A DNA stretch of 64,000 nucleotides from Candidatus Centipeda massiliensis (GCF_900290285.1 NZ_LT985756.1:248819-312818); one strand, 5' to 3'; shown: positions 17,441-25,907, counted from the first letter of the stretch. Numbers and translations: made by a program. The notes: generated from the letters alone by a model not told the origin.

Positions 17441-17475
17441 TTGACAAAAATTCATGCGTGTGCTACGTTTGTCAA
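17441..17475. promoter_or_regulatory. Inverted repeat upstream of metN (candidate operator)
   Basis: TTGACAAA (17441-17448) and TTTGTCAA (17468-17475) are perfect inverted repeats 19 bp apart. The left half also offers a consensus -35 (TTGACA), with TACGTT 17 bp on as a poor -10. A 10-bp palindrome, CCCCTAGGGG, follows at 17508-17517. I see no SAM-riboswitch consensus in this leader. Otherwise 17303-17531 holds only a short TTGTC/GACAA hairpin near 17370. Confidence 0.4.
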
Positions 17476-17531
17476 GGTATATTTAGATAAGCCCGAATTC
17501 GTACCCCTAGGGGCAAAGGAAGCCATCGTAC

Positions 17532-18584
17532 ATGATACATTTAAAAAATATTGTCAAAACTTATGAGGGCGACATCCACGCACTGCGCGGGATCAATCTC
17601 TCCATCGAGCGCGGCACGATCTATGGTATCATCGGTCTGTCGGGCGCGGGCAAGTCCACGCTCATCCGCTGCATCAATATGCTTGAACGTCCGACGAGCG
17701 GTGAGGTGCTCGTCGGCGGACGCGATCTGATGAAGATGACCGAAGGCGAGCTGCGCGAGGAACGCCGCCACATCGGCATGATCTTCCAGCACTTCAATCT
17801 GCTGTCCTCCGCGACGGTCTACGACAACGTCGCCTTTCCGCTGAAACTCGCGGGAAAATCGACGGACGAGATCCGACCGAAGGTGACGGAGCTGCTTGCG
17901 CTTGTCGGCCTTGCGGACAAGGCGGACGCCTATCCGAGCCACCTCTCAGGAGGACAGAAGCAGCGCGTCGGCATCGCACGCGCACTCGCAAATGACCCGA
18001 AGGTGCTGCTGTGCGACGAGGCGACCTCCGCACTCGACCCGCAGACAACAAAGTCCATCCTCACGCTCATCCGCGACATCAACCGCCGCATGGGGCTGAC
18101 CGTCGTCGTCATCACCCACGAGATGCAGGTCATCAAGGATATCTGTGACCGCGTCGCCGTCATCGACGGCGGTGTCATTGCCGAAGAGGGCGACGTGGTG
18201 GATGTATTCACCGCACCGCGCGAGCCGATCACGCAGGAGTTCATCAGTGTACTCCTCTCGAACGAGCTGCCGACCGCATTTCGCGGCAATCCCATTGAGG
18301 AAACACCGAGCCGCGACAGCTATATGCTGCTGCGCCTCACCTTCCTCGGGGAGCGTGCGGACGATCCCGTGCTTGCCGATATGATCCGCCTCTTCCCTGA
18401 CGTTGAGGTCACGATGCTGTTCGGCACGCTCGACCAGATCAAGGAGCTGCCGTTCGGCCGTATGATCATTGGGATACGCGGTGAGCGCTCCGAGATTGAG
18501 TCAGTGATCTCATATCTGTCTGCACAGCATTTGAAACAGGAGGTGATCGGCTATGTCCGCCGAAACGATTCCCCTTCTAACTAA
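17532..18584 (+). CDS. metN: Methionine ABC transporter, ATP-binding subunit
   Basis: A 350-residue ATPase of the D/L-methionine importer. Walker A is GLSGAGKST, the Q loop is IFQHFNLL, the signature is LSGGQKQR, Walker B is VLLCDEATSALD, and the switch histidine is in VVITHE. The C-terminal NIL domain (about 265-345), which binds methionine and inhibits transport, is present. metI begins 32 bp before the metN stop. AAGGAA lies about 10 bp before the ATG. Confidence 0.96.
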   Translation: MIHLKNIVKTYEGDIHALRGINLSIERGTIYGIIGLSGAGKSTLIRCINMLERPTSGEVLVGGRDLMKMTEGELREERRHIGMIFQHFNLLSSATVYDNVAFPLKLAGKSTDEIRPKVTELLALVGLADKADAYPSHLSGGQKQRVGIARALANDPKVLLCDEATSALDPQTTKSILTLIRDINRRMGLTVVVITHEMQVIKDICDRVAVIDGGVIAEEGDVVDVFTAPREPITQEFISVLLSNELPTAFRGNPIEETPSRDSYMLLRLTFLGERADDPVLADMIRLFPDVEVTMLFGTLDQIKELPFGRMIIGIRGERSEIESVISYLSAQHLKQEVIGYVRRNDSPSN

Positions 18585-19206
18585 GGCACTGGGCGAGACG
18601 ATCTACATGGTCATTGTCAGCATGGCGATCTCAACCGCCATTGGCGTCCCGCTCGGCGTGCTCCTGCACGTCACGGGGAAGGGGGAAATCCTCGACGCGC
18701 CGCTCGTGAACCGCATGGTGGGCGGCATCGTCAACGCCGTGCGCTCCATCCCATTTATCATATTGATGGTTGCAATCATCCCACTGACCCGCCTCATCGT
18801 GGGTTCTGCCATCGGTACAACGGCGGCAATGGTGCCGCTCGTCATTGCCTCCGTCCCCTTCATCGGGCGTCAGGTGGAGACCTCGCTGCGCGAGGTGCCG
18901 CACGGACTCATTGAGGCGGCACTCGCGATGGGTGCAACGCCGATGCAGATCATCACGCGCGTGCTGCTGCCGGAGTCCATGCCGGGCATCGTCAGCCAGC
19001 TCACAACCGTCATCATCGCCCTCGTCGGGGAGTCCGCAATGGCGGGCGCAATCGGCGGCGGTGGTCTCGGCGATCTCGCGATCCGCTACGGCTACCAGCG
19101 CTTCCGCCCCGACATCATGATTGCGACGGTCGTCATTCTCATCGTTCTCGTCCAGCTCGTGCAGTTCGTGGGCAATGCCCTCGCTGCACGGCTGAATAAA
19201 AGATGA
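18553..19206 (+). CDS. metI: Methionine ABC transporter, permease
   Basis: A 217-residue inner-membrane permease with five hydrophobic spans. The coupling-helix EAA-like motif EAALAMGATPMQIITRVLLPES contacts MetN. RSIPFIILMVAIIPLTR is highly typical of MetI. It overlaps metN by 32 bp and is followed 17 bp later by metQ, giving the standard metNIQ order. AACAGGAGGTGAT, reading from within metN, is its ribosome site. Confidence 0.96.
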   Translation: MSAETIPLLTKALGETIYMVIVSMAISTAIGVPLGVLLHVTGKGEILDAPLVNRMVGGIVNAVRSIPFIILMVAIIPLTRLIVGSAIGTTAAMVPLVIASVPFIGRQVETSLREVPHGLIEAALAMGATPMQIITRVLLPESMPGIVSQLTTVIIALVGESAMAGAIGGGGLGDLAIRYGYQRFRPDIMIATVVILIVLVQLVQFVGNALAARLNKR

Positions 19207-19223
19207 TTTTCAAGGAGGTTTTT

Positions 19224-20030
19224 ATGAAAAAACTACTCACCCTCGTACTCGCACTCACGACGCTCGCCCTTGTCGGCTGCGGCGGCGGTGCGGCGGACAA
19301 CAAGACGGAGAAGGTCGTCAAGGTCGGCGCCTCCCCTGTCCCCCATGCCGAAATTCTAGAGGTTATTAAGCCCGAACTTGCAAAGGAGGGCATCAAACTC
19401 GAGATCGTTGAGTTCAACGACTACGTGCAGCCGAACCTTGCGACGAACGACAAGGAAATCGACGCGAACTTCTTCCAGCATGAGCCGTACCTCAAGAACT
19501 TTGTCACCGAGCATCCGGAGCTGAAGCTCGCGAACGTCCTCGGCGTTCATGTTGAGCCGATGGGCATCTACTCACACAAGATCAAGAACATCAACGAAGT
19601 CAAGGACGGTGCACAGGTCTCCATTCCGAGCGATCCCACGAACGGCGGGCGTGCCCTGCTCCTTCTCGAACGTGCAGGACTGCTGAAGCTGAAGGACGGC
19701 GTCGGCGCTGCCGCAACCGTGCAGGATGTCGTCGACAACCCGAAGAAGCTCGTCTTCAAAGAGATCGAGGCGCCGCAGCTGCCGCGTACGCTCGACGATG
19801 TCGATATCTCCGTCATCAACACGAACTGGGCAATGCAGGCGGATCTCGTGCCGACGCGCGACGCGCTCTTCATGGAGGACAAGACCTCCCCGTACGTCAA
19901 CATCCTCGTCGTCCGTCAGGGCGATGAGAACCGCCCCGAGATTCAGGCGCTCATGAAGGCGCTCCACTCCGAGGCGGTCAAGAACTTCATCAACGAGAAA
20001 TACAAAGGCGCGATCATCCCTGCATTCTGA
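19224..20030 (+). CDS. metQ: Methionine-binding lipoprotein
   Basis: A 268-residue substrate-binding lipoprotein of the NlpA/MetQ family. The start at 19224 follows AAGGAGG by 7 bp. The signal peptide ends in the lipobox LVGC (cysteine at about residue 19). The body shows VGASPVPHAEIL, QPNLATNDKEIDANFFQHEPYL and SIPSDPTNGGRALLLLERAGL, all diagnostic of MetQ. It captures methionine outside the inner membrane for MetNI. A terminator follows immediately. Confidence 0.96.
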   Translation: MKKLLTLVLALTTLALVGCGGGAADNKTEKVVKVGASPVPHAEILEVIKPELAKEGIKLEIVEFNDYVQPNLATNDKEIDANFFQHEPYLKNFVTEHPELKLANVLGVHVEPMGIYSHKIKNINEVKDGAQVSIPSDPTNGGRALLLLERAGLLKLKDGVGAAATVQDVVDNPKKLVFKEIEAPQLPRTLDDVDISVINTNWAMQADLVPTRDALFMEDKTSPYVNILVVRQGDENRPEIQALMKALHSEAVKNFINEKYKGAIIPAF

Positions 20031-20050
20031 GGAATGACCGCGACAGCAAA

Positions 20051-20079
20051 CAGGAGAACCACACGGTTCTCCTGTTTTT
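20051..20079 (+). terminator. Intrinsic terminator after metQ
   Basis: A perfect 10-bp stem (CAGGAGAACC with GGTTCTCCTG) is followed by TTTTTGTTT. Confidence 0.92.
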
Positions 20080-20117
20080 GTTTGCTTATATACTTCTATG
20101 TGATAGAATATCTCATT

Positions 20118-21587
20118 ATGAATAAGATTCTCAGCAAACTTTACGCACTCAAACGCCGCGAGCGGATCTACGGCATACGCAACCCGCTCACCTACGACTT
20201 TCTCCATCACAATATGCACCACCTGCACGTTCTTCTCTTCCACAGTGCTGATCAGCAGGACTTTACGCGCGGCGCGATCATGCGGCAGCTGCTTGTATTT
20301 ATGCTGCCCATCCTGCTCTCGCAGCTCCTGCAGCAGTTCTACACGATTGCAGACACCGCCCTGATCGGGCAGGCACTCGGCGCAGAGGCGCTTGCGGCGG
20401 TCGGCACGGCAGGTCTGATCCTATCGGTCATCGTCAACTTCTTCATCGGCTTCTCGGCAGGTCTCAGCGTCCTTGTTTCCCATCTTTACGGCGAAAAGGA
20501 GTACACGCGTCTCAGCGCGCTCGTGCAGAGTATCTTCATCATCGTATTCGTCTTCACCATTCTCTTTACGGCGGCGGGCATTGCACTGACGCCCGTCCTC
20601 CTCGCGGCGCTCTCCACACCCGATGAACTCATCCCGATGGCAAGTCTGTACCTGCGCGTCGCCCTGCTCGGCTTATTCGCGCAGCTTCTCTACAACACGT
20701 CAAGTGCCATTCTCCGTGCACTCGGCAATACGACAAGTGCCCTGCACTACCTTGCTGCTGCCGTCCTGCTCAACATTGTCCTCGATATTCTCCTCCTCTT
20801 CATCATCCCCTGCGGCATTGCAGGTGCTGCAGCGGCGACCATCATTGCACAGTATACGGCGGCTCTGCTCGCCCTGCGCAAGTTCCGCCATCTGCGCGGC
20901 GCATGGCAGTTTCGCCTTGCCCGCCCCATCTTCGTTCCGAAGCACATCATGCCCATCCTCGGCACGAGCATCCCGGCGGGACTGCAGGCGGTCTTTATGA
21001 GCATCTCCTCCCTCATCATCCAGACCTACATCAACTCGTTCGGCTATGCGGCGATGGCAGGCATGACCGTCTACGCCCGCGTCGAGGGCTTCCTCTACTA
21101 CCCCCTCTTCGCGTTCGGGATCGCGCTCACGAGCTTCATCGGTCAAAACGTCGGCGCAGGTGACCTCGCACGCATCCACACGGGACTGCGTACCAGCCTG
21201 CGTCTTGCAGCGGGTGGGGCGATGGGCATGGCACTCATCGCGGGGCTTGCTGCGCCCGCGCTCGTCACACTCTTCACCAACGATCCCGCCGTCACAGAGA
21301 ACGCTCTGGACGCCGTCTACTACACCTTCCCGTTCTACTGGCTCTATGGCATCAATCAGATCTATATTGGCGCGATGCGTGGCCTCGGCGATACGCTCTA
21401 TCCCATGATGACTGCGCTCGCCGCCTACTGCGTGTTCCGCGTCGCGTGGTGCTGGGCGTGGGACATTGCCGGGACTCACTCCATGCACATCGTCTACAGT
21501 GCTTACAGCGTCAGCTTCTTTGTCATGGCTGTGCTGCTGTGGGCTGGATGTCGGCGGGCGATGGCACGCATCGAAAAGGCAGCATAA
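20118..21587 (+). CDS. MATE family multidrug/cation antiporter
   Basis: A membrane exporter of about 489 residues with twelve predicted spans in two similar halves. Family landmarks are LLSQLLQQFYTIADTALIGQALGAEALAAVG, cut here into its parts LLQQFYTIADTALIG and ALAAVG, and in the second half GTSIPAGLQAVFMS and FIGQNVGAGD. The start is uncertain: ATG at 20118 gives a hydrophilic leader of about 50 residues before FTRGAIMRQLL, where many relatives begin, and no strong ribosome site is visible. MATE proteins export drugs or cationic compounds in exchange for H+ or Na+. Confidence 0.9.
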   Translation: MNKILSKLYALKRRERIYGIRNPLTYDFLHHNMHHLHVLLFHSADQQDFTRGAIMRQLLVFMLPILLSQLLQQFYTIADTALIGQALGAEALAAVGTAGLILSVIVNFFIGFSAGLSVLVSHLYGEKEYTRLSALVQSIFIIVFVFTILFTAAGIALTPVLLAALSTPDELIPMASLYLRVALLGLFAQLLYNTSSAILRALGNTTSALHYLAAAVLLNIVLDILLLFIIPCGIAGAAAATIIAQYTAALLALRKFRHLRGAWQFRLARPIFVPKHIMPILGTSIPAGLQAVFMSISSLIIQTYINSFGYAAMAGMTVYARVEGFLYYPLFAFGIALTSFIGQNVGAGDLARIHTGLRTSLRLAAGGAMGMALIAGLAAPALVTLFTNDPAVTENALDAVYYTFPFYWLYGINQIYIGAMRGLGDTLYPMMTALAAYCVFRVAWCWAWDIAGTHSMHIVYSAYSVSFFVMAVLLWAGCRRAMARIEKAA

Positions 21588-21596
21588 GACGACTTT

Positions 21597-21695
21597 AGGA
21601 GGCGCAGATAGACTCAGCCGCAGCATCTTGACGCATTTTTCCGGCTTCGGCAAAGCTACACCGTTCTGACGAACCTCCTTTTATCAGCGATTCCT
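21597..21695. repeat. MITE-like intergenic repeat, copy A (internally deleted)
   Basis: About 99 bp with the family's ends: a left end like AGGAAGCACTGATAAA (here AGGAGGCGCAGATAGA) and a right end TTTATCAGCGATTCCT, which is its inverse. It keeps TTGACGCATTTTT but lacks most of the centre. It starts 9 bp after the MATE stop and ends directly against the stop codon of the next gene on the other strand. Confidence 0.7.
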
Positions 21696-22796
21696 TTACG
21701 GCGTCGCGGGCGTCTCCGCACTCACCGCACCGCGCCGGATCATGTCGCCGACGCGCAGATCGTATGTGAGCGCCTGCTTGTGCAGCGTCTCCGCGCGTGC
21801 AAAATCCTCGGGCAGCCCTGTATCAAGCCCCTTCACAAAGCTCTCATACGAGGCGATGGAGGCCTCCGTCGCCGCCTTGCGCTGGGCGGCAAGATACGCT
21901 GCACCACGCGGGATCTCCACGGCATCCAGCTCGTTCTGATATTTTTTCAGCGAGGGAATCACGTCCTCCTGCAGGAGATGGATGAGTGCCTTACGGCGCT
22001 CGATCGTATACGTGCCCCACGCCGTTTCCGTCAGGCTGTGAAACTCACGCTGTGCCGAGCGAAAAATGCCATTATATCGATCCACGATGGGACGCGTCGC
22101 CTTGATATAGCGGGAAACATCGCTGCTCGCCGCCGTCTGAACTGCCTCAAGATAGGCGCGGTAGTTCGCCACGCGCACGATCCGCCAGCCCGTGTCCCCC
22201 TGCTCCATGCGCAGCTGCAGGGGAAACTCAAGACCCGTGCCGCCATCCTGGACATGGATCGTCGCAAGAACGGCACTCCCATCGCGCACGAGATCACCGA
22301 TGCTGACCAGCTCTGTATCGCGCAGATGACTGCACTCCATCAGATACTCGTAGTCAATGCCGAGCTGACGCCCCTTGAGCTCATCAACGCCCTCAGGCTC
22401 CGTCCACACATCATTTTGAACGGCAAACTCTATCGTATGCACCAGCCCTGCCGTAACGCTCCCCTTGATGCTCTGGTAAAACTTTCCGGAGGCATCGCGC
22501 TCAGACTCCTTGAGACTCGTGTCGCGCGAAAAGAGGACGTAGGTGAGATCATCATAGCCCGCATCTGCTACCGATGCAATATCCACACGATGTTGGAACT
22601 CCGTGAGATCGTGCTCCTCGACCGCCGCTGCCGCCTGCGCAAGCGCGTATGCGGGACGCTGGATATAGTAGGCAAAGTACCACGCGAGCACCCCGATCGT
22701 CAGAACAATCAGCCCCGCCGCCATCATAAATTTCCGCTCATGCGATCTTCGCCGACGCGCCAGCCGCACGCGCCACGCAAACTCATCCATCGGCAT
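21696..22796 (-). CDS. Membrane-anchored protein, DUF2939-like (unknown function)
   Basis: A 366-residue protein with a positively charged N-terminus (RVRLARRRRSHERK), one membrane span (about residues 25-47) and a large extracytoplasmic part. The region after the span, AYALAQAAAAVEEHDLTEF followed by HRVD, resembles DUF2939 proteins. The middle repeats that layout as a cystatin-like fold would; this is only a resemblance. ATG at 22796 is chosen because GGGAGG is 7 bp upstream. Its stop codon touches repeat copy A. Confidence 0.72.
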   Translation of the reverse strand: MPMDEFAWRVRLARRRRSHERKFMMAAGLIVLTIGVLAWYFAYYIQRPAYALAQAAAAVEEHDLTEFQHRVDIASVADAGYDDLTYVLFSRDTSLKESERDASGKFYQSIKGSVTAGLVHTIEFAVQNDVWTEPEGVDELKGRQLGIDYEYLMECSHLRDTELVSIGDLVRDGSAVLATIHVQDGGTGLEFPLQLRMEQGDTGWRIVRVANYRAYLEAVQTAASSDVSRYIKATRPIVDRYNGIFRSAQREFHSLTETAWGTYTIERRKALIHLLQEDVIPSLKKYQNELDAVEIPRGAAYLAAQRKAATEASIASYESFVKGLDTGLPEDFARAETLHKQALTYDLRVGDMIRRGAVSAETPATP

Positions 22797-22880
22797 CGCC
22801 GCGCCTCCCTTCATGAAAATTACTGTCATTATAGCATTGAAGCGCGTTTCGTTCAATCACTACACGACACGGCTTTTCAC

Positions 22881-22916
22881 CAAAAAGAGACGCCCCATCG
22901 GACGTCTCCTTTTTTC
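22881..22916. terminator. Terminator of the bio operon
   Basis: GAGACG (22887-22892) pairs with CGTCTC (22903-22908), flanked by A runs and T runs, so it can work on both strands. It lies just past the bioA stop. Confidence 0.75.
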
Positions 22917-22919
22917 GTA

Positions 22920-24266
22920 TTATGCTTCGAGCACTTCGTCCATCGAGAGCTTCATATGCTCAATGGCGATTTCGAGATCGTCTCTGCTGATATTCAGCGG
23001 CGGATTGAAGTAGAGCACGTCGCCAAGCGGACGCAGGAGCAGTCCATGTTTCAGCGCACGGCGATAGATCGCGTAGCCGAGGCGGCGTTTTCCGTCAAAG
23101 GGACGCTTCTCTGCGCGATCCTCGACGAGCTCCACGGCGTGAATCAGTCCGATGTGACGAATCTCGCCGACGTTCGGATGCGTGCCGAACGCCTCCGTCA
23201 TGCGCTTGGTCAGCCATGCCGCCGTATTCTCCGCCCGCTCCAAGATATTTTCCTCGTCGAGGATGTCGAGCACGGCAAGCGCCGCCGCGCAGCCGAGCGG
23301 ATTGCCCGCATAGGTGTGCGAGTGCATAAACGCCCTGCCCTCGCTCCAGTCGGCATAGAACGCTTCGTAGATCTTCTCTTTTACAATGGTGATCGACATG
23401 GGCATATAGCCGCCCGTCAGCCCCTTCGAGAGGCACATGAGGTCGGGCGTAATGCCTGCACGCTCACAGGCAAAGAGCCGTCCCGTGCGCCCGAAGCCCG
23501 TTGCAATCTCGTCCGCAATGAGGAGTACGTCGTGTGCGTCGCAGAGAGCACGCAGCTTTCGGAGGTACTCCTCGGGATAGATACGCATCCCCGCACTTCC
23601 CTGCAGGAGCGGCTCGACGATCATCGCAGCCGTCTCATGCCCATGCTCCGCAAAGGCACGCTCCGCATGGACAAAGCACTCACAGGCACAGTGCTCCCGC
23701 ATTTTTCCGAACGGGCAGCGATAGCAGTCGGGAGCCTCGACGTGGATGTTGTCCATCATCATCGGTCGGTACATCTCGGCAAAAAGATCCATGCTCCCAA
23801 CCGAGAGTGCGCCGATCGTCTCGCCGTGATAACTCTCCGTGAGGCACATAAAGCGTGTCTTCTCCGTGCGCCCCGTCTGCTGACAGTATTGGAATGCCAT
23901 CTTGAGCGCCGCTTCGACCGCCGAGGAGCCGTTGTCGTTGAAGTGGAACTTTGTCAGCCCTGCGGGCACGAGAGAGGCGAGCCGCTCGGCAAGCTCGATG
24001 GCGGGGCGGTGGGAGAAGTTCGCAAAGATAACGTGTTCGAGCCGGTCGAGCTGCGCCTTGATGCGCGCATTGATCTTCTCGTTTGTGTGCCCGAGGAGGT
24101 TTGCCCACCACGAACTCACAATGTCGAGGTAGGAATGCCCATGCACATCGTAGAGCCACGCCCCCTTTGCATGGTCAATGACCATCGGCGGCAGCTGCTC
24201 ATAGTCCTTCATCTGCGCGCATGGATGCCAGATATGGCGCAAATCACGCTGTTCAATCGTCGGCAT
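22920..24266 (-). CDS. bioA: Adenosylmethionine-8-amino-7-oxononanoate aminotransferase
   Basis: A 448-residue PLP enzyme that makes 7,8-diaminopelargonate, the third step of biotin ring assembly, using SAM as amino donor. Seen are SSWWANLLGH near the N-terminus, FNDNGSSAVEAALKMA, the PLP aspartate in LIADEIATGFGRTG, the PLP lysine in CLSKGLTGGYMP, and HSHTYAGNPLGCAAALA. It is last in bioY-bioD-bioA with a 14-bp gap after bioD. bioB and bioF are not in the window. Confidence 0.96.
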   Translation of the reverse strand: MPTIEQRDLRHIWHPCAQMKDYEQLPPMVIDHAKGAWLYDVHGHSYLDIVSSWWANLLGHTNEKINARIKAQLDRLEHVIFANFSHRPAIELAERLASLVPAGLTKFHFNDNGSSAVEAALKMAFQYCQQTGRTEKTRFMCLTESYHGETIGALSVGSMDLFAEMYRPMMMDNIHVEAPDCYRCPFGKMREHCACECFVHAERAFAEHGHETAAMIVEPLLQGSAGMRIYPEEYLRKLRALCDAHDVLLIADEIATGFGRTGRLFACERAGITPDLMCLSKGLTGGYMPMSITIVKEKIYEAFYADWSEGRAFMHSHTYAGNPLGCAAALAVLDILDEENILERAENTAAWLTKRMTEAFGTHPNVGEIRHIGLIHAVELVEDRAEKRPFDGKRRLGYAIYRRALKHGLLLRPLGDVLYFNPPLNISRDDLEIAIEHMKLSMDEVLEA

Positions 24267-24280
24267 AGTCTCTCCCTCTC

Positions 24281-24961
24281 TCAGTCATACAGCGCCGCGA
24301 GTGCTTCTGCCGGCATCGGCAGCGCTGCAGCGCCGTGCTCCACACGGGCAAGTACGGGCGCTCCCGTCAGTGCCTCGACCATCTTCACATTGTCCTCCTG
24401 CATCACACCGCCCGCCCAGCTGTTGAAGACAAATCCCTTCAGAGGAATGCCGCGCATCTTCAAATGCTCTGCCGTCAGCACGGCGGCGTTGATAGTGCCA
24501 AGCCCCGCGTCCGCAACAACAAGCGCAGCGAGCCCGAGGCGAAGGACGAGATCGTCCAGAATGACATGCGCCGCGTCATCCCAGCGCATCGGACAGATAA
24601 TGCCGCCGCTCCCCTCCACCGTCAGATAGTCCGTCCGCTCCTTCGCCGCGCGGTAGTCCTGCTCCACTTTGTGAAAGTTCATCGGACAGCTCTCGATCTG
24701 TGCGGCAAGATGGGGCGATACGGCATCGCGGTAGATATAGGAAACGCTTGCGTCCTCTGCCGCAAGGTGCGCGACGCGTGCGACATGGAGCGCATCGCCC
24801 GGCAGCAACGTACCGTCCGCGAGGATCTCTGCCCCCGAGAGCGCTGCCTTGTAGTAGCCCGCCCGAAGTCCCGCATCGCGCAGCTTCTTTACGATCAGTC
24901 CCGTGACATAGGTCTTGCCGATGTCCGTCCCTGTGCCCGTGATAAATAATGCCTTGCCCAT
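24281..24961 (-). CDS. bioD: Dethiobiotin synthetase
   Basis: A 226-residue ATP-dependent carboxylase that closes the ureido ring of dethiobiotin. The P-loop is GTGTDIGKTYVTG near the N-terminus, the catalytic lysine lies in GYYKAALSG, and TVEGSGGIICPM is the second metal-binding segment. AAGGAGAG precedes the ATG. It lies between bioY (12 bp gap) and bioA (14 bp gap), so the three share one transcript. Confidence 0.96.
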   Translation of the reverse strand: MGKALFITGTGTDIGKTYVTGLIVKKLRDAGLRAGYYKAALSGAEILADGTLLPGDALHVARVAHLAAEDASVSYIYRDAVSPHLAAQIESCPMNFHKVEQDYRAAKERTDYLTVEGSGGIICPMRWDDAAHVILDDLVLRLGLAALVVADAGLGTINAAVLTAEHLKMRGIPLKGFVFNSWAGGVMQEDNVKMVEALTGAPVLARVEHGAAALPMPAEALAALYD

Positions 24962-24973
24962 GCTATTCTCTCC

Positions 24974-25510
24974 TTACAGCCACAGCCCCGCCCGCTGCAG
25001 CCGCACGCCGATGTACGCCGCTGCCACGCAGAGCAGGAAGTCCGGCAGAACCTGCAGCACGCCGCAGTACCAGATCGCGACCCAGAACCCAATCGGCGCG
25101 TCGATGATATAGTTCGACGCAAAGTAGAAATACGAGATTCCGAAGACATAGACCACCACCATGCCCAGAAGGCACGCGATAAGTGCGCGACGAAATGTCG
25201 GTGCCCCCGTGCGGACGAACGCGCCCGTCACCCACCCCTGCACAATGAATCCTACAAGATAGCCGAACGTCGGCTGAAGCACATAGCCCGGTCCACCGCC
25301 CGAGGCAAAGACGGGAATCCCGACCAGTCCCATCAGCACATACGTCCCGATCGCAAGTGCTCCAAGCCGCGCCCCGAGCATCAGCCCCGCAAGCAGCGTA
25401 AAGAGGAACTGGAGCGTATACACATCCGTCCCGACCGGAATGCGGACGAACGCCCCGACGGCAACGAGTGCAATAAAGAGTCCGCAAAGAATTATTTCTC
25501 GTAGCTTCAT
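24974..25510 (-). CDS. bioY: Biotin transporter BioY
   Basis: A 178-residue membrane protein, the substrate-binding S component of an ECF-type biotin importer. It has about six spans and the family stretches QFLFTLLAGLMLGARLGALA, split as QFLFTLLAGLMLG and GALAIGTYVLMGLVGIPVF, then GGPGYVLQPTFGYLVGF. ATG at 25510 is preferred; GGAGG lies about 12 bp upstream, rather far. First gene of the bio operon, so both uptake and synthesis answer to the BirA operator upstream. Confidence 0.95.
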   Translation of the reverse strand: MKLREIILCGLFIALVAVGAFVRIPVGTDVYTLQFLFTLLAGLMLGARLGALAIGTYVLMGLVGIPVFASGGGPGYVLQPTFGYLVGFIVQGWVTGAFVRTGAPTFRRALIACLLGMVVVYVFGISYFYFASNYIIDAPIGFWVAIWYCGVLQVLPDFLLCVAAAYIGVRLQRAGLWL

Positions 25511-25559
25511 AATGTTCAGATACCTCCAAGCATATTTATCATCAAAATAAACCTGCTTT

Positions 25560-25588
25560 ATCATACACGTTTCGCATTTTACTGTCAA
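25560..25588 (-). promoter_or_regulatory. bio operon promoter
   Basis: On the minus strand TTGACA (25583-25588), a 17-bp spacer and TATGAT (25560-25565) make a near-consensus promoter. Its -35 box lies within the BirA operator. Confidence 0.85.
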
Positions 25589-25614
25589 CCGATTTATTTT
25601 ATTCCGGTTTACAA
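25583..25614 (-). promoter_or_regulatory. BirA operator
   Basis: On the minus strand TTGTAAACC (25606-25614), 15 bp, then GGTTGACA (25583-25590). This matches the known BirA operator half sites and their spacing. Biotin-bound BirA would cover the -35 box and shut off bioYDA. Confidence 0.9.
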
Positions 25615-25653
25615 AATGTGCACAAAAAAAGACAGCACGCAGACTGTCTCATG

Positions 25654-25662
25654 TGTTATAAT
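25654..25662 (+). promoter_or_regulatory. Extended -10 promoter of the putative toxin RNA
   Basis: TGTTATAAT is a perfect extended -10. The transcript would start near 25669, at GGTGCTATC. Confidence 0.65.
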
Positions 25663-25690
25663 GCAGTTGGTGCTATCTATTCGGTGGACG

Positions 25691-25721
25691 GTTAATCAAG
25701 CCTCGAAATGAGGTGATTGAC
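25691..25721 (+). promoter_or_regulatory. Stem-loop hiding the toxin ribosome site
   Basis: GTTAATCA-AG-CCTC (25691-25704) pairs with GAGGTGATTGAC (25710-25721): 12 pairs, one of them G-U, with a 2-base bulge and a 5-base loop. The whole Shine-Dalgarno GAGGTGAT lies in the 3' arm. Confidence 0.65.
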
Positions 25722-25722
25722 G

Positions 25723-25785
25723 ATGAACGAAACAAATATTACGCTTTTGTTGCTTGTCGTTCTAGTATTACTGATAAAAAAGTAA
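25723..25785 (+). CDS. Putative type I toxin peptide (20 residues, membrane)
   Basis: The peptide is MNETNITLLLLVV followed by LVLLIKK: a short polar N-terminus, about 13 hydrophobic residues, and two lysines, the form of small membrane toxins such as Fst, TisB or Ldr. It is not clearly any known family. Support for expression: an extended -10 at 25654, an optimal ribosome site (GAGGTGAT, 5 bp gap) that is locked in a stem, and a strong terminator right at the stop codon. A convergent promoter on the other strand gives a short antisense RNA over the 3' end. Function is inferred from this layout only. Confidence 0.55.
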   Translation: MNETNITLLLLVVLVLLIKK

Positions 25786-25869
25786 ACCGCCCCATAGCAG
25801 CCAAGTTATAGGCGGTTTTACTTTCCAACTATACAAGGGGCTGACCGTTTACACGATAGCACCTTTTCT
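25779..25869 (-). ncRNA. Putative antisense antitoxin RNA
   Basis: The minus-strand promoter is TTGAAA (25899-25904), a 17-bp spacer, TATAAT (25876-25881). The RNA would start near 25869 and end at the shared terminator, about 90 nt. It overlaps the toxin RNA over the terminator hairpin and the last codon. Its 5' part contains GGTGCTATC, the same nine bases that begin the toxin RNA. Confidence 0.5.
25784..25818. terminator. Shared bidirectional terminator of the toxin and antisense RNAs
   Basis: AAACCGCC (25784-25791) pairs with GGCGGTTT (25811-25818). A T-rich run follows on both strands. Both convergent RNAs therefore end in complementary hairpins that could kiss. Confidence 0.8.
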
Positions 25870-25907
25870 ATGCGTATTATACAACAGAACACAAATCTTT
25901 TCAAGCC

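Noticed and set aside
17303-17531. SAM riboswitch before metN
   Set aside because: No S-box consensus or four-way junction pattern could be found; only short inverted repeats are present.
21780-24629. A 949-codon open frame on the plus strand across the DUF2939-like, bioA and bioD genes
   Set aside because: It runs antisense to well-recognised genes, begins without a ribosome site, and its composition (rich in R, H, L) is that of a GC-rich shadow frame.
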